Source: Dactylis glomerata (lineage: Eukaryota > Streptophyta > Magnoliopsida > Poales > Poaceae). From it: a DNA stretch of 64,000 bases. Each line of letters begins with the position of its first letter. Within the stretch, counting starts at the first letter, position 1. Position numbers and translations under genes: made by a program. Below the pieces are notes generated by a model. It saw nothing but the letters and a program-made list of their open reading frames with translations. It was not told the DNA's origin and ran no database searches. The stretch lies in the NCBI GenBank assembly GCA_007115705.1, contig QXEO01000434.1:1330448-1394447 (forward strand), read 5' to 3'. Below are positions 31,718 through 42,664 of the stretch, piece by piece.

Positions 31718-32225
31718 GGGTTCCGCAACAGGAAGGTATGGTTGTTATAAATGTTGATGCTGCCTTGTTCAAGGACACAGCTCGGATGGGGGTCGGCGTC
31801 GTAATCAGGGACCACAGAGGAGAATTCTTGTCTGCTTGCAGTCAAGTTCTTGATGAGGTTACTTCGCCAGAGATCGCAGAAGCACTTGCCATTCGGTGTG
31901 CAATCACCCTCGCTCGGGATGATGGCTTTGATAGGATTATCTTGCTTTCGGATTGCCTCTCTGTTGTTCAGAGAATTGACTCGCCGCTTCGGGATCGCTC
32001 GCTTGTTGGCGTCGTGGTGGAGGATATCAAGACTCTGGCTTCATCTATGTCGTCTGTGACATTTCGGCATGTTAATCGTTTGTGTAATAATTCAGCACAT
32101 AGCTTGGCTCGTAGAGCAAAACTTTCTGGTAGTATTTCCTATCGTATTGCTGTCCCGGAGTTCATCCGCGACAAACTTTGTATTGATGTGTTTTAATCAA
32201 TAAAGTGCTGAATTCCCTCAAAAAA
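31718..32225 (+). mobile_element. 5'-truncated LINE fragment carrying an RNase H domain
   Basis: Flanked by the 14-bp duplication aatacaaacagttt (31704-31717 and 32226-32239) and ends in an A-tail after aataaagtgctgaattccctc. It is inserted, in opposite orientation, into the 3' part of the antisense LINE. Confidence 0.9.
31738..32196 (+). pseudogene. RNase H-like domain of the LINE fragment
   Basis: An open frame of about 152 residues with the plant RVT_3/RNase H pattern: INVDAALF, VVIRDHRGEFLSA, EALAIRCAITLA, LLSDCLSVVQRI and HVNRLCNNSAHSLAR. These hold the acidic residues and final His/Asp-region motifs of the family. It is the C-terminal end of LINE ORF2; the reverse transcriptase is missing, so it is a dead fragment although its own frame is intact. 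Confidence 0.8.
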
Positions 32226-32234
32226 AATACAAAC

Positions 32235-32834
32235 AGTTTTCCGAATACAATCGGGAGGCACACCACGCCACATAGACATACACCTAGTCTCGCTGGAACG
32301 AGCTAAACAATGCGCGGCAGAGTTTTGCTCGCGATACACATGACGAAGAGTACAAGATTTGAACAAAGAAAGCAAAGTCTTGATGTCATCTAGCACAGGT
32401 CCACAAGCTGATCGATCCCTCATCAAAGAATTAACTCGCTGAACCACTGCTAGACAATCAGTGGCAACGATCAGATTGTCCAGCTTCTCGTCCCAAGCAA
32501 AGGAGAGGGCCAGTCTAACTACCATAGCTTCAGCGAGTTCAGGTGTAACCACGTTGGGAAAGCTGTCAAAACAGGCCATGATGCAGTCTCCACTATGATC
32601 CCTGATAACCACACCAGTTGCCATCCTTTTGGAAGAAGAAAACAAGGCTGCATCAACATTAACCAAAAGATTACCTGCCGACGGTGGAGTCCAATGTCCA
32701 GAGAAACTTTCACACCTATGGCTGGTAAACTGCTTGGCCATATGTGTTCGAATCATGTCGACATAGGCCTTGATTCTCATAGCAAGACTGGAGGGGTTAA
32801 TGCTAATCCCTTCCTCCCGTATCTTGTTTCTCAC
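32235..32834 (-). pseudogene. RNase H domain of the antisense LINE
   Basis: The minus-strand frame includes LVNVDAALF, VVIRDHSGDCIMA, LAEAMVVRLALSFA, ATDCLAVVQRV and HVYREQNSAAHCLAR, the same domain as at 31738 but a different LINE subfamily. It follows the zf-RVT region at 32902 after a break of about 70 bp containing stops. Confidence 0.8.
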
Positions 32835-32901
32835 ATTCTAGAGTTGCCAAAATGCAACAGCCAGCACAGTTCCGTCTTGACTGCTACACTTCGAAAGGAA
32901 A

Positions 32902-34440
32902 TCAAAGAGCCAAAGTTTGGGCGAGGAGAACTCCTTCCGGTTTAACTGAATATTGTAATCCTTCTTCACTCCCTCCCACACAGCTCAGAGCAAAAGGGCA
33001 AAATAGCATTGCATGCTCTACACCTTCCTCAACTGAGCAGTGCACACACAACGGGGATGCAAGCATATGTCGGCGTTGCAGCTGCCGACCAGACGGTAAA
33101 CAATCATGGGCGAATCGCCATAGAGTGGTTTTCATTTTCCCAGGTGCACAGACACTCCAGATAGCCTTCCAACCATTCTCATCAGAAGCTGAATCAGATG
33201 ACATACCTTGGCCATTCTCGCTACGGGAGATCAAAGAAGCATCAGATCGTGCAAAGTAGTAGGCCGACCGTACTGTATAGACACCAATTCTATTGTGAGG
33301 CCATGATAAGAAATCTTCGCCTCCTTGGCGACTTAGAGGAATCTGTAGTACCACCTCCGCCACATCCTCCTCAAAAATAGAACGAACCTTAGGTTCATCC
33401 CATGACCGTCCACCCTCAATAAGGAGAGAGTCAACCGTCTGTCCATCTGTCAATGGTACCAGAGTACATAGCGAAGTAGGAGACACTCCTGGAATCCACC
33501 TATCTTGCTTAATCCTTATCGTTGCCCCATTACCAATCCTCCAAATGATGCCTCTCTCCAACAAACTCCTCCCATAGATGATGTTGCGCCATGTATATGA
33601 TGCTGACCTCGGGCAGAGAGCCGTCCAGAAATCACCATTGGGGAAATAGCGGCCTTTAAGGACTCTAGCACACAAGGAGTTTGGTTCTGTAATCATACGC
33701 CAACATTGGCGTCCAAGCATAGCTTGGTTAAATATCTCCATATCACGGAATCCCAAGCCTCCTAAATCTTTAGGCGATGAGAGCCAATCCCATGACTTCC
33801 AATGCATCTTCCTTTTACCATCTTTAAAACCCCACCACTGATTGGCAATAATTTTCCTCATCTCTTCACACGTACCAACTGGTAATTGGAAATAGCTCAT
33901 TACATATGTCGGAATCGCCTGTATCACTGCTTTCAACAACACCTTATTTCCAAATCTCGATAGGGGTCTATCAGATAGCCCCATAACACGTCTCCACATC
34001 CTATCCAAAAGGTACCGAAATGTGACAATAGGGGAGCGCCCAATTTGGGTGGGCATACCAAGGTAGGAATCTTGAAGTGTTTCGTTGTGAACACAAATCT
34101 TTTGTTTGACATCATTCTTTAGATTCTCCATGCAGCCATTACCAAATAAAATGGTGGATTTGTCCATATTTATTTTCTGTCCTGATCCATCACAATAAAG
34201 AGCCAGGGTACGATGCAACGCATCAACACTTTTCTTATCACTTCGGGCAAAGAATATGCTGTCATCCGCAAACAAAAGATGTGATATAGAAGGGCCAAGT
34301 CTACCATTTTTTAAACCTTGTAGCTCACCTTGGACCTCCTGTTTTTGCAGAAGACATGACAGACCTTCCGTGCATAGAAGAAAAAGATAGGGGCTGATGG
34401 GATCACCTTGACCAAAATTGCATCTACTACAAAAATACTC
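32902..34440 (-). pseudogene. Reverse transcriptase C-terminal half and zf-RVT of the antisense LINE
   Basis: The minus-strand reading includes GQGDPISPYLFLLC and the catalytic FADDS of a non-LTR reverse transcriptase, the YLGMP and NKVLLKAVIQAIPTYVMS thumb region, and a zf-RVT domain near its end (WRFAHDCLPSGRQLQRR followed by CVHCSVEEGVEHAMLFCP). The endonuclease and the fingers of the enzyme are absent because of 5' truncation near 34440. The frame stays open for over 500 codons, so the insertion is fairly young. Confidence 0.88.
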
Positions 34441-36766
34441 CCTCCTTCCTATAATACTCGTTACAGTTTTATTACTAGTTCAAACTATGAAACAGATGGG
34501 GTACAAAAAAAGTGACTTTTAATGCCTCCTACACCAAAAAAATCTTGGCGTGAGTAATTAATAACACATGTAAATAGTAAAATCAAATGCTTTCACGGCA
34601 GGAAATATGAGGAATGCGCTGTTAATTCCCCTTGTAGTTTATGGGTAGCGCGGTTAATTCCCCTTGAAGTTTTATGGGTCGTGCCAACCGTCGGATCCTC
34701 CACGTAGGGTAGATCTGGACCATCCCCTTTGCGATGCAACGAATTCCTCATCCACGTACCAAAATAACATACTGTATATTGTCAACATTTTTTAGATGAT
34801 GTTACAAATATGCAAAAAGCTTTTGAAAAATTTCAAAACGGTAATACAATAAATCAGTAGTTGTGCAACAACTTTTTTTGTGAACATATTATAAACTACA
34901 GAAAAATAATTTCACAATATTTCCAATAGTAATACAAAATAAGTGGTTACATAACCAAAATAACATGAAGATATTGCAAAAACCATGTAGAAAATGATTC
35001 ACAACATCTGAATAATATTAAGGCAACAAACAAGAAAATGTGTTTGCAACATTGTGAAAGCACGTCCACAACATTGAAAAATCCAAGAAAACACAAACTT
35101 TTGGCAAACGCCCAAACAAATCTTGCTACGTCTGGCTTGTGCTTTCACAACATGAACTCCTGCGCATTTGCTACAAATTTTAAGCATGTATGCAACATTA
35201 AAAATTCACACTTAGTTGTACTATCGGCCATGGCGGCCTGATTTCACTGGTCCGACATCGCCGACCACAAATCTAACTCACTGGAGCCTTGTCAACGCTT
35301 TACTAAGCGAGCCCGGACTCGCTCTCGATGGTTGGACATTGTTGAACTTGAGGTGTGGCGCTTGCATGGAGGTGAAGGCGAGGAAGGCGGATAGCAGCGC
35401 CAACATTGGTCAGCGGATAGCTGGCAACCTCAAAAATCAAACGGAAGCAGGCTACAAGAGATAAACAAGTAGTGAGTGCCCGAACGTAGGTGTTCTCCTA
35501 GTTTTATTAGTGGAGCCAATTTCAATCTCCCAACCTGGTTGTGAAAGAAAGAGTTGCCAGCACAAATTTGACGCCCAACCACCAAAGATTACTACTCTCT
35601 CCATTTTGAAATATAATGTACAAAGTTAAGAAAAAAAATCAAAACGTACTAACTTTGACTAGATTTATAGAGAAGAATTTAATGCCTATACTTTTAGATA
35701 AACACTATGAAAATATATTTTTATGTTGTATTTATTGTTATTAATATGTTTAGAAAATGTTACGTAACTTTTTATTAAATTTATAAGAGAACCATGTTGT
35801 TTTTTAACTACATATTGCAATCACAAAGTATCTTGCCACCGCTAGTACAATAAGTACAACGTTTGCGATGATAGGATGATGCCTTAAGATCAGTGCTTCT
35901 ACTGCAATTAAATTTTGTTTGAGAAACAGACACATAACCAGGTTGTGTGATTGCAGGAAACTTTCAAAACTAATGAATGGAAAGAATAATTAATGTAGCA
36001 GAAGAATTTAGAATAAAGAGGGGAATGCTTCTTTTGTTTAGATTGTATGCATATTGAGAATTGACGGGTGAGACCAAGATTTAGTTTACGTGAAGCTAAC
36101 TAAACTATTGTAATTGTTGGTGTGGTTTTAGATTAGTCTTTTTTTATCTATGGCCGTCATCATTAGTGATAGTTGGTGCGCTGGTTATTTACGACCTTAT
36201 CACGATAATTTCCCGTCCATCTAGGATGTGAATTTTTGGCACATGGGTGCTATGCACCCCATAAACTCCAAAATTCGTAGTAATTTTAAATATTGAAAAA
36301 GAAATATCCAAATCCTCCTAGAAATAAAAGATGATTAAATATTGTACTCGTATATAAATGTTTGGACTTGAAATAATTCCCATGGTATCCTGGGCAAAAA
36401 AAAACTAATTTATAACGAATATAGCGTGAATAGTACATGAACATGGGCTTTTCGATTTTGTCTTTTTATCTAGGGTATAATGGCAGTAATTCCCTTGTGA
36501 ATTTTTTTTACAAGTAAAATACTTGATCATCTTTGATTCCCAAAAAAAATCGTATTTTTTTAACCTTTCGTTGAACTACCCTTTTTTTAGATGTATTGGG
36601 GGGGGGGGGGGGGGGGGGTTGGCACCCATGACTAGCCTGAGTGTATTTTTTTTCCCATCTGTCTACTACTACGATAAGCTTTGTTGGGTTCCGCCGATGA
36701 AGGGGCGAGGGTGCTGGTGTGTGTACTCACCGCTAGGTGATCCAAATACATATTTATCAATTTTAT
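34441..36766. other. AT-rich intergenic region
   Basis: No gene recognised. It starts with a lone Stowaway-like end (ctccctccttcc, 34440). Two near copies of a gcggttaattcccctt motif lie at 34618-34680. Many variations of tgcaacatt occur between 34760 and 35210, which looks like worn transposon sequence. A degenerate ctctctccattttgaaatat end lies near 35598. A run of 21 G is at 36598-36618. Confidence 0.5.
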
Positions 36767-36768
36767 TA

Positions 36769-36862
36769 CTCCCTCCGATTGGAAATAACTGTCGGCAATT
36801 TTATACTAACTTAGTACAAAGTTTATACTAAGTGTCCGACAGTTATTTCCGATTGGAGGGAG
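36769..36862. mobile_element. Stowaway-type MITE, 94 bp
   Basis: Starts ctccctccgattggaaataa and ends with its inverted match, with TA at 36767-36768 and 36863-36864. It is a different, shorter family from the 158-bp elements and lies about 340 bp upstream of the F-box gene. Confidence 0.93.
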
Positions 36863-37201
36863 TATCTTTTAAGATGTTTATACTTTGTAGCAAATCGGCG
36901 GAATTTTTGAAAAAAAAAATCCATTACCCAAAAAAATCTGCCGCCCTTGAACAAATGCGTTTGTTATGAAAAGAATCGTACTTCACGATGTCTGTATCGA
37001 AAAGACCGCGCCTTGCTTCCTTCAAAATCGGATCTATTAGTCCAAAGCAAATCATGGTTTATGGCAATAGTCACGTGGAAACAAATCTGAAGAACGCAGG
37101 CGCTTTCCATCCTTGTATTAGTTCCTGTCCAGGGGCGCGGCGCCGTCGCTCAGATCGCCACCGTCGCGGAACCCTTTTCAGTTGACCTGACTCGATCGAC
37201 C

Positions 37202-38386
37202 ATGCCGGACGGGAGAGGCGCCACCCAGCTGGATGACCTGCCGGAGGAGATCATCCACAAGATACTCCTCCGTCTGCCGTCCAAGGACGTCGGCCGCTGC
37301 CGCTCCGTCAGGGCGTCGTGGCGCAGCGCCACCTCCACGTCCGAGTTCACGCTGCAGCACCACCGCGGCCAGCCGTCGCTCCCCATCGTCGATGGCGGGG
37401 CTACGCTAGTCGCCTTCGGTGCCGGTGCGCTCTGGCCCTTCCTCCCAGGCGCCGAGCACCGTCACGAGATCCGCCTCAGAGGCGCCTGTGACGGCCTCCT
37501 CGCCGTCTCCTGTGGATCCCGATCCTACCTCTGCAACCCGGTGATCCGCGAGCGTGCTCTCCTGCCACAGCCCCAACCTCGCCAAGACATGATGGTGGGT
37601 TTTGCACAGAAAGGCATCCACAACAACACCATAATCGGTCTCTACAAGCACCGTCCAACGGGCGAACACCGCGTGCTGTGGGTCTCAAAACAACACTTCG
37701 ATGAATACTACAGCCTACATGTCCTCACGGTAGGATGCCACACGCCCAGGCACGTCGAGGTCATACTGCCAGCAATGCCGGACCCAGATTCGATGCAACA
37801 CAAGCTACTCGCCGTGCTGCGCAGCTCCAACCATTTTCCAGTAGTCGACCACGGCAACCTCCACTGGCGCATGGACGAACAAATCATCGTGTTCGACACG
37901 GAAGCCGAGTCCTTCCAGTGGATGCGCTGCCCTGCCCGGCTCACCTACAACCTCAAGCTCTTCAGCCTCGTGGAGGGGAGGCTCGCTCTCTCGGGCACCT
38001 CTCCTTACACCTACACCGAAATCGACGTCTGGGTGATGCAGGATTACGAGGCCCAAACCTGGGCTTTCAAGTGCAGGATCGACCTAATGGTGGTGGAGGC
38101 GTCTTTCAGAAGGGAAAATAAAACACAACTTAATTTATGGACGAAATGGATCCGGGGTATGGCTGCGGTCAACGACGGTGAGCTGCTGGTCATGTTTGAT
38201 GCAAGGCACGCCTTGCGCTGCGGCATCGTCGATGGGAAGTTCCTGGGAGTGGTGAATGTTGGGACGGGGCAATACTGTATGGAGCTTACTCAGCTTCGCC
38301 TCAAAGAGAGTATTGTTCCAATGCCAATGCCGTACCGTGGGATGCAAGGAGAAGACGAGGAGGAGGAGGAGCCATTCTGCATATAG
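37202..38386 (+). CDS. F-box protein with F-box-associated C-terminal region
   Basis: Probable substrate-recognition subunit of an SCF (Skp1-Cullin-F-box) ubiquitin ligase. The single exon encodes 394 residues. The F-box is at about residues 9-50 (QLDDLPEEIIHKILLRLPSK, then CRSVRASWR). A C-terminal region follows with the pattern of grass F-box-associated domains (GACDGLLAVSCGSRSYLCNP and later WAFKCRIDL, a beta-propeller-like region). It ends with an acidic tail (EDEEEEEPFCI). The ATG at 37202 is the first in frame and lies 3 bp after an in-frame-neutral leader; no upstream intron is evident. Target unknown. Many grass F-box genes evolve fast and some are unexpressed, but this frame has no defect. 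Confidence 0.88.
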   Translation: MPDGRGATQLDDLPEEIIHKILLRLPSKDVGRCRSVRASWRSATSTSEFTLQHHRGQPSLPIVDGGATLVAFGAGALWPFLPGAEHRHEIRLRGACDGLLAVSCGSRSYLCNPVIRERALLPQPQPRQDMMVGFAQKGIHNNTIIGLYKHRPTGEHRVLWVSKQHFDEYYSLHVLTVGCHTPRHVEVILPAMPDPDSMQHKLLAVLRSSNHFPVVDHGNLHWRMDEQIIVFDTEAESFQWMRCPARLTYNLKLFSLVEGRLALSGTSPYTYTEIDVWVMQDYEAQTWAFKCRIDLMVVEASFRRENKTQLNLWTKWIRGMAAVNDGELLVMFDARHALRCGIVDGKFLGVVNVGTGQYCMELTQLRLKESIVPMPMPYRGMQGEDEEEEEPFCI

Positions 38387-38689
38387 AGCATGTCTGAATT
38401 CAGGGCTCCTAGTTTACTCTGAGCATGTCTTTTGTTTTCAGCTCTTCTTACTTATTAGTAGTCGAACAAGTCATTTTGGATGGTTGAAGTAGCACCGAAG
38501 TTTTCATCATTTGATGCTTATTATGATGTCTTGATCGTATTGTTAATGTTCTCAGCTATGGAGTAGTACTACTGGTCTTGTTAATGTTTTCATCATTTGA
38601 TGCTTATTATGATGTCTTGATAGTCTTGTTAATGTTCTCAGCTATGGAGTAGTATTGGTCTACGATATTACAACTTCACTACCGTTCCC
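38387..38689. other. F-box gene 3' flank with an 86-bp tandem repeat
   Basis: ttttcatcatttgatgctta starts at 38501 and 38587; the second unit stops near 38655. The sequence is AT-rich and probably lies in or just beyond the 3' untranslated region. Confidence 0.75.
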
Positions 38690-40015
38690 CCTGCATCCCA
38701 AATTTCCTTTAGTTTTGACATGGTTAAAGCACAGAAATGTCATCGCTGAGATGAGACATTCAGTCTTGTTCATGCTCATTGAGCAAAGGCATTTTTGGTT
38801 GTCGAAATTGTTACTCAACAATTTAGCCGTAACTAGTAGGCCAAACCCGCTCGCTCTTTGTGTGAACATGTTTTATCGGGCACACTTGCATAGCTTTGTG
38901 TATTGCGGCACTGGATTAGCACAGTTACTTGAGTGCTGCTATGCTTGAAGAAAGAACCTTTATTTGCTGCCGTTTTTCGTGTCCAGAATTTTACACTGGT
39001 AGAAATGAGTTCAAACATGTGCTCAATCTCCTGGAGCATGGTAAATATGCTGGACAGTTAACAGTTTGCCTGTCCGTTTGTCCAAAATTTGTTTGCTTTC
39101 ATGTTTTTTATCACACATGGAAAGCCCAATGGTCAGTGATGACATGGAATTGGTTGTCCCTCTCAACTGCTTCTACCCACAGAAACCGAACTCTGACAGT
39201 CTGCACCTACAAGCAATTTTACATGCTGCGGCATTGAACTGGAGTTGTTTCCTCTCATCTCCAGGATATAAACGCCCAGCACCATTCTGTTAAACATTAC
39301 GCTGACAATAACATCCATGCTGATTAAGTACATTTTTCTCTCGAATATGCGCACTCGTAATGATATGATTTATGTAACTTTTAAATACAGAACAATTAGA
39401 TATCAGAATATGATGACTCGCAACGCACATAAACACTTATATGATTTGCCCAGCAGCCCAACTCTACTGATAGTAGTGCAGCGCCCAGGCTCGATGTTCT
39501 ACACAAAAACATAGCCCTCATCAGCCATACCTATATGCATCAGGCTTTGGATTTTCACCATGTGTGTCAATGTAGCAATATATCAAAATTTGAATCAACC
39601 TGGTCATGAACTCATGATGCATGGCTGTGATAGACACGCGAGAGTTTCCAGCACAGATTCCAAGTCGAACCCCATATAGATTACTTACTTATATAAGCTT
39701 ATAACTAAACCATCAGTTTTATCTGGCTGATCAAGTTAGCAAAAGAACCATCTTATTTCTCCAACAGCTACTACCACTACTACAATACATACAGACCAAG
39801 CAGGTCAGAGCTAGGCCTAAAGACCAGCAATACTAGATACACTAAGCTACACACCTTAACATACACATACTGTTGGGCAAACATACATATACACAAGTTG
39901 TAGAGGGACCTGCGGCAGCCTCTGATCATACGCGAGCCCTTAGCTAATAGAAGATCATCGCCAAAGTCGACATCATACTTCTCCTGTATATGCGTCAGCA
40001 AAATTGTCATCAGAT
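38690..40015 (-). repeat. Degenerate copy of the response-regulator 3' end and flank
   Basis: Colinear with 43015-44105 on the same strand: shared blocks include gagacattcagtct near 38752/43077, accatcagtttt near 39710/43802 and ccaacagctactaccactac near 39761/43854. About 60 bp around 39922-39984 correspond to the last exon of the type-B response regulator. Confidence 0.85.
39922..39984 (-). pseudogene. Pseudo last exon of a type-B response regulator
   Basis: After an AG acceptor the minus strand reads EKYDVDFGDDL, matching EKDDVSFGDDL at the end of the intact gene at 44029-47652. A deletion then removes the GCDFY codons and shifts the frame, so the ending is lost. Confidence 0.8.
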
Positions 40016-40750
40016 TATCATAAACAGATAGCTTGAAGTAAAAATAAGTAGATGCTTATGAGAAGTGTGCAATAACGTTGGTTCAATATAGCATCTTCCC
40101 ATTCTGAACCTTATCTAACAGCACAACTGAATTCAAATTACCTCAGTAACAGTTCACAGATCATCCTGATTCCTAATCATGCATGTTTCTAAGAGCTAAT
40201 CACCTCAGTAACAGCAACAGAAAAAATTACGAACTCAAGAGCTATGGCAACTTATCAAACAAACCCAAATAACTTCAACAATTTGATCCCCCGATGGCAC
40301 ATAACATGAACCAAAACGACAAACAAGTCGACCTATAGCCGTGCGACCAGCAACGTAAATGGGATAAAAAGTTTAAGAAAAGTAAGCACCCAGGAGAAGG
40401 TCCCTATCGAAATTCATCCTCCCTAAATCTAGGTTCACAATTTGTCTTCCATAAAACATCTGCATAGTTCTTGATAACCACTAGAAAAGGTTTTTTTCAG
40501 TGACAGGAAAAACACAAAGGAACAGAGAAACAACTAGCCAGGGAACTTGCACAGGTGAACGTCGACGCTTGCACCTGAAACTACAGACCATACAATTTAA
40601 TGTTTGCCCATATTTATGATTCAACATATAGGATAGGAAACAACATGATGTAACAAAAGCAAGACAGGCAGACTACCATCTACCTAGAGGATCTCATCCC
40701 ATATATGCACAATAGTGTTACTTACAGCCGTTGTAGCCACATTACATCCT
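40016..40750. other. Intergenic, downstream of the MATH-BTB gene
   Basis: AT-rich, with no ORF or repeat end recognised. Two near copies of acctcagtaacag occur at 40141 and 40202. It probably includes the 3' untranslated region of the MATH-BTB gene. Confidence 0.45.
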
Positions 40751-41941
40751 CTACTGCTTCCTCTTCTTGTCCTGATTGGACACAAGCTTGGCAACAAACT
40801 CGTTGAGAACAGAGGGATACGTCGAAATCATATGGTCCCAGCCATCAGTCGACATTACTTTATCCAAACATATCGGAGACTGGACTTCGATAAACTTGAA
40901 GCACTCCTCCTTCAACCTTTGGCAATGGTGCTGCTCAGCTAGAGCAAGCGTGGATGCAACCGAGCTCACACCTATGTGCTCGGACAACTGCTTTTCACAT
41001 AAGATCTTGAGCTGTTGGATATCATATCTGTCTGCCGCTACAAACAAGTCTTGCAGCCACGTTACATGCTCTGTTGCTTCCTCTTCTTGTCCATCATCCT
41101 CAAGTTCTGGCGTTTCATCCTCTACTGCTTCCTCTTCTCCTTCGACAGCTTGTGTTTCGTTCTCCTCCATTTCAGGAAATGAGTCCGAGTAAATGAAGCT
41201 AAGCAAAGCTGCAAAGATTTTTGCTTCCATGTCTTTGATCTGTATGGCACTGGACGTAATACCCTCTGTCATGGGGCCAAAGAGTTGTGCCCTGAAAACT
41301 TTAGATCTGGCTGCAAGCACACACCGGTGTGCATGAAATGTCTCGCCGCTAACCTCAAAAGTCACATCAGAACCCACCTTATCTTGAAGTAGAATTTTGA
41401 AATGCTGGCTCATGTCAGACAGGGTGTCACCGGCATCCTGGGTGTTGAGATCATTGCACACCATGATGTCACACCGGATGGTGAAACAATCAGCCTTTAG
41501 ATGAGTTGATCGTTCAAGCACATCTCTTTTCATAAACTTCATGCAGCCCTGGAAAGGATTTTTGACGGAGAAGGTGTGTGTTTTAAGTGCACGAATGTGC
41601 ATTGGCTTTTGATACTCAACCTGGTCGATGAAGCTAAATTGGAACTTCGCCTCCACAGCCTCTTCAATTTCAGGATCGTCATCACCAAGTAAAAGAACGA
41701 GAGACATGAAGTCAGCGCAACTCGGGTCCTCGCCGTTAGGATAGTACACGATGCACCATTGATGACCTCCTGTCATGAAAAGCCCAGACAAGATGGCATC
41801 GCCATTGGGTACATCTTGTACGGCACGTGAGTAGTCTTGGACCACAAGGAGGTGGTACCCGCTGTCAGTGCCGGCGTCGACAGCCAGCTTGGTGTGCTTC
41901 TCGCAGCCTGTAACCATAGATATACCGGCGAAAGACGACAT
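40751..41941 (-). CDS. MATH-BTB (BPM-type) protein, CUL3 ligase adaptor
   Basis: Probable adaptor that brings substrates to a Cullin-3 ubiquitin ligase: MATH binds the target and BTB binds CUL3. From ATG 41941 the product is 396 residues (start MSSFAGISMV, as in many grass members). Another in-frame ATG at 41983 would add 14 residues. MATH spans about residues 15-165 (SGYHLLVVQDYSRA, WCIVYYPNGEDPSCADFMSL). BTB starts near residue 180 (VGSDVTFEVSGETFHAHRCV, AARSKVFRAQLFG) and is followed by a BACK-like region (ADRYDIQQLKILCEKQL). About 35 residues inside the BTB (258-292) are almost all Glu/Asp, longer than usual. The C-terminal KKRKQ could be a nuclear signal. MATH-BTB genes are greatly expanded in grasses. 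Confidence 0.9.
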   Translation of the reverse strand: MSSFAGISMVTGCEKHTKLAVDAGTDSGYHLLVVQDYSRAVQDVPNGDAILSGLFMTGGHQWCIVYYPNGEDPSCADFMSLVLLLGDDDPEIEEAVEAKFQFSFIDQVEYQKPMHIRALKTHTFSVKNPFQGCMKFMKRDVLERSTHLKADCFTIRCDIMVCNDLNTQDAGDTLSDMSQHFKILLQDKVGSDVTFEVSGETFHAHRCVLAARSKVFRAQLFGPMTEGITSSAIQIKDMEAKIFAALLSFIYSDSFPEMEENETQAVEGEEEAVEDETPELEDDGQEEEATEHVTWLQDLFVAADRYDIQQLKILCEKQLSEHIGVSSVASTLALAEQHHCQRLKEECFKFIEVQSPICLDKVMSTDGWDHMISTYPSVLNEFVAKLVSNQDKKRKQ

Positions 41942-42079
41942 GATGAAATCTGCAATTCGATAAAAAATCCAGTCACCATTCATGTTTCGAGTTTTAGAGC
42001 TGAGATGGATGAGCTGAGGGGGGAAACTTGGTACCTCTCGCTGCTTGAACAGCCACCGCACAGAGACTTGCTGCGCCGC

Positions 42080-42165
42080 ACGCGCCGCTGTCGATTCTCC
42101 GGGGAAACAGAGCGCAGTGGCCTGGGCATTTCACGGATAGTTAAGGTTCAGATGTCTACAAGGAT
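42080..42165 (-). repeat. GC-rich 5' segment, copy 1 of 2
   Basis: The blocks gtcgattctccggggaaac and gcatttcac-gatagtta near 42088-42145 match gtcgattcttcccggaaaac and gcatttcgcggagagtta near 42582-42656. This looks like duplication of a first-exon or promoter segment upstream of the MATH-BTB gene. Confidence 0.6.
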
Positions 42166-42259
42166 AACTTGTGTTCTCTCGTAACAAAATTCTAATCAAC
42201 ATTTGTTTACAGAATACTACACTACAAATCACAATCAGGAACAGTGGGATATATCAGTG

Positions 42260-42643
42260 CTAGGATAGCTCACAGTGTGATGTATCAGTGCGATACATAG
42301 CAAAAGGAAACACCAAACGGGAGGTCGGCAGCTCACCGGAGGAGAGAGTGCCTGTGGCCGGCTTAGGGAGAGTCGCGAGCTCGGGCTGGAGAAGCTCGTC
42401 CGAAGGGAGGAGGTGCTCGGGGAGTAGGCGGCGGGCGCGAGCGAGCGAGCTTGCAGACGATTTCGGGCTGGAGGCGGCGGCCGAGATCCGTACAGGCGAG
42501 TCCGGCTGGAGGATGCGGAGAAGCTGGACACGCTTGAATCGGCGGCCGGACGGAGACAAAGCTTTGAAAGCTTCACGGCGTCGATTCTTCCCGGAAAACC
42601 AGTGTGCGCGGCGGCGGGTCGTTGGTGTGTGCAGCCTTGGCAT
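42260..42643 (-). CDS. Hypothetical 127-residue ORF upstream of the MATH-BTB gene
   Basis: Starts at a genuine ATG (MPRLHTPTTRRRAHW) and is Arg/Ser/Pro-rich with no recognised domain. Its GC-rich composition is typical of grass first exons, so it may be a transcribed leader of the MATH-BTB gene, or of a lost neighbour, and not a protein. The other strand is open too, which lowers confidence. Confidence 0.25.
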   Translation of the reverse strand: MPRLHTPTTRRRAHWFSGKNRRREAFKALSPSGRRFKRVQLLRILQPDSPVRISAAASSPKSSASSLARARRLLPEHLLPSDELLQPELATLPKPATGTLSSGELPTSRLVFPFAMYRTDTSHCELS

Positions 42644-42664
42644 TTCGCGGAGAGTTAGCTAGGG

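Larger units (their letters stand above)
31430..34440 (-). mobile_element. LINE, 5'-truncated, minus strand, with two later insertions
   Basis: The 3' end is an A-tail at 31430-31442 preceded on the minus strand by attaataaagcacacacg, which includes AATAAA. ORF2 pieces follow: RNase H (about 32235-32834) and reverse transcriptase to zf-RVT (32902-34440). A MITE (31463-31678) and a sense LINE fragment (31718-32225) lie inside its 3' region. The 5' side stops within the reverse transcriptase, next to a Stowaway-like end at 34438. No target duplication was recognised. Confidence 0.8.

Noticed and set aside
34438..34560. Possible Stowaway MITE
   Set aside because: Only one ctccctcc end is present; no inverted partner or second TA was found.
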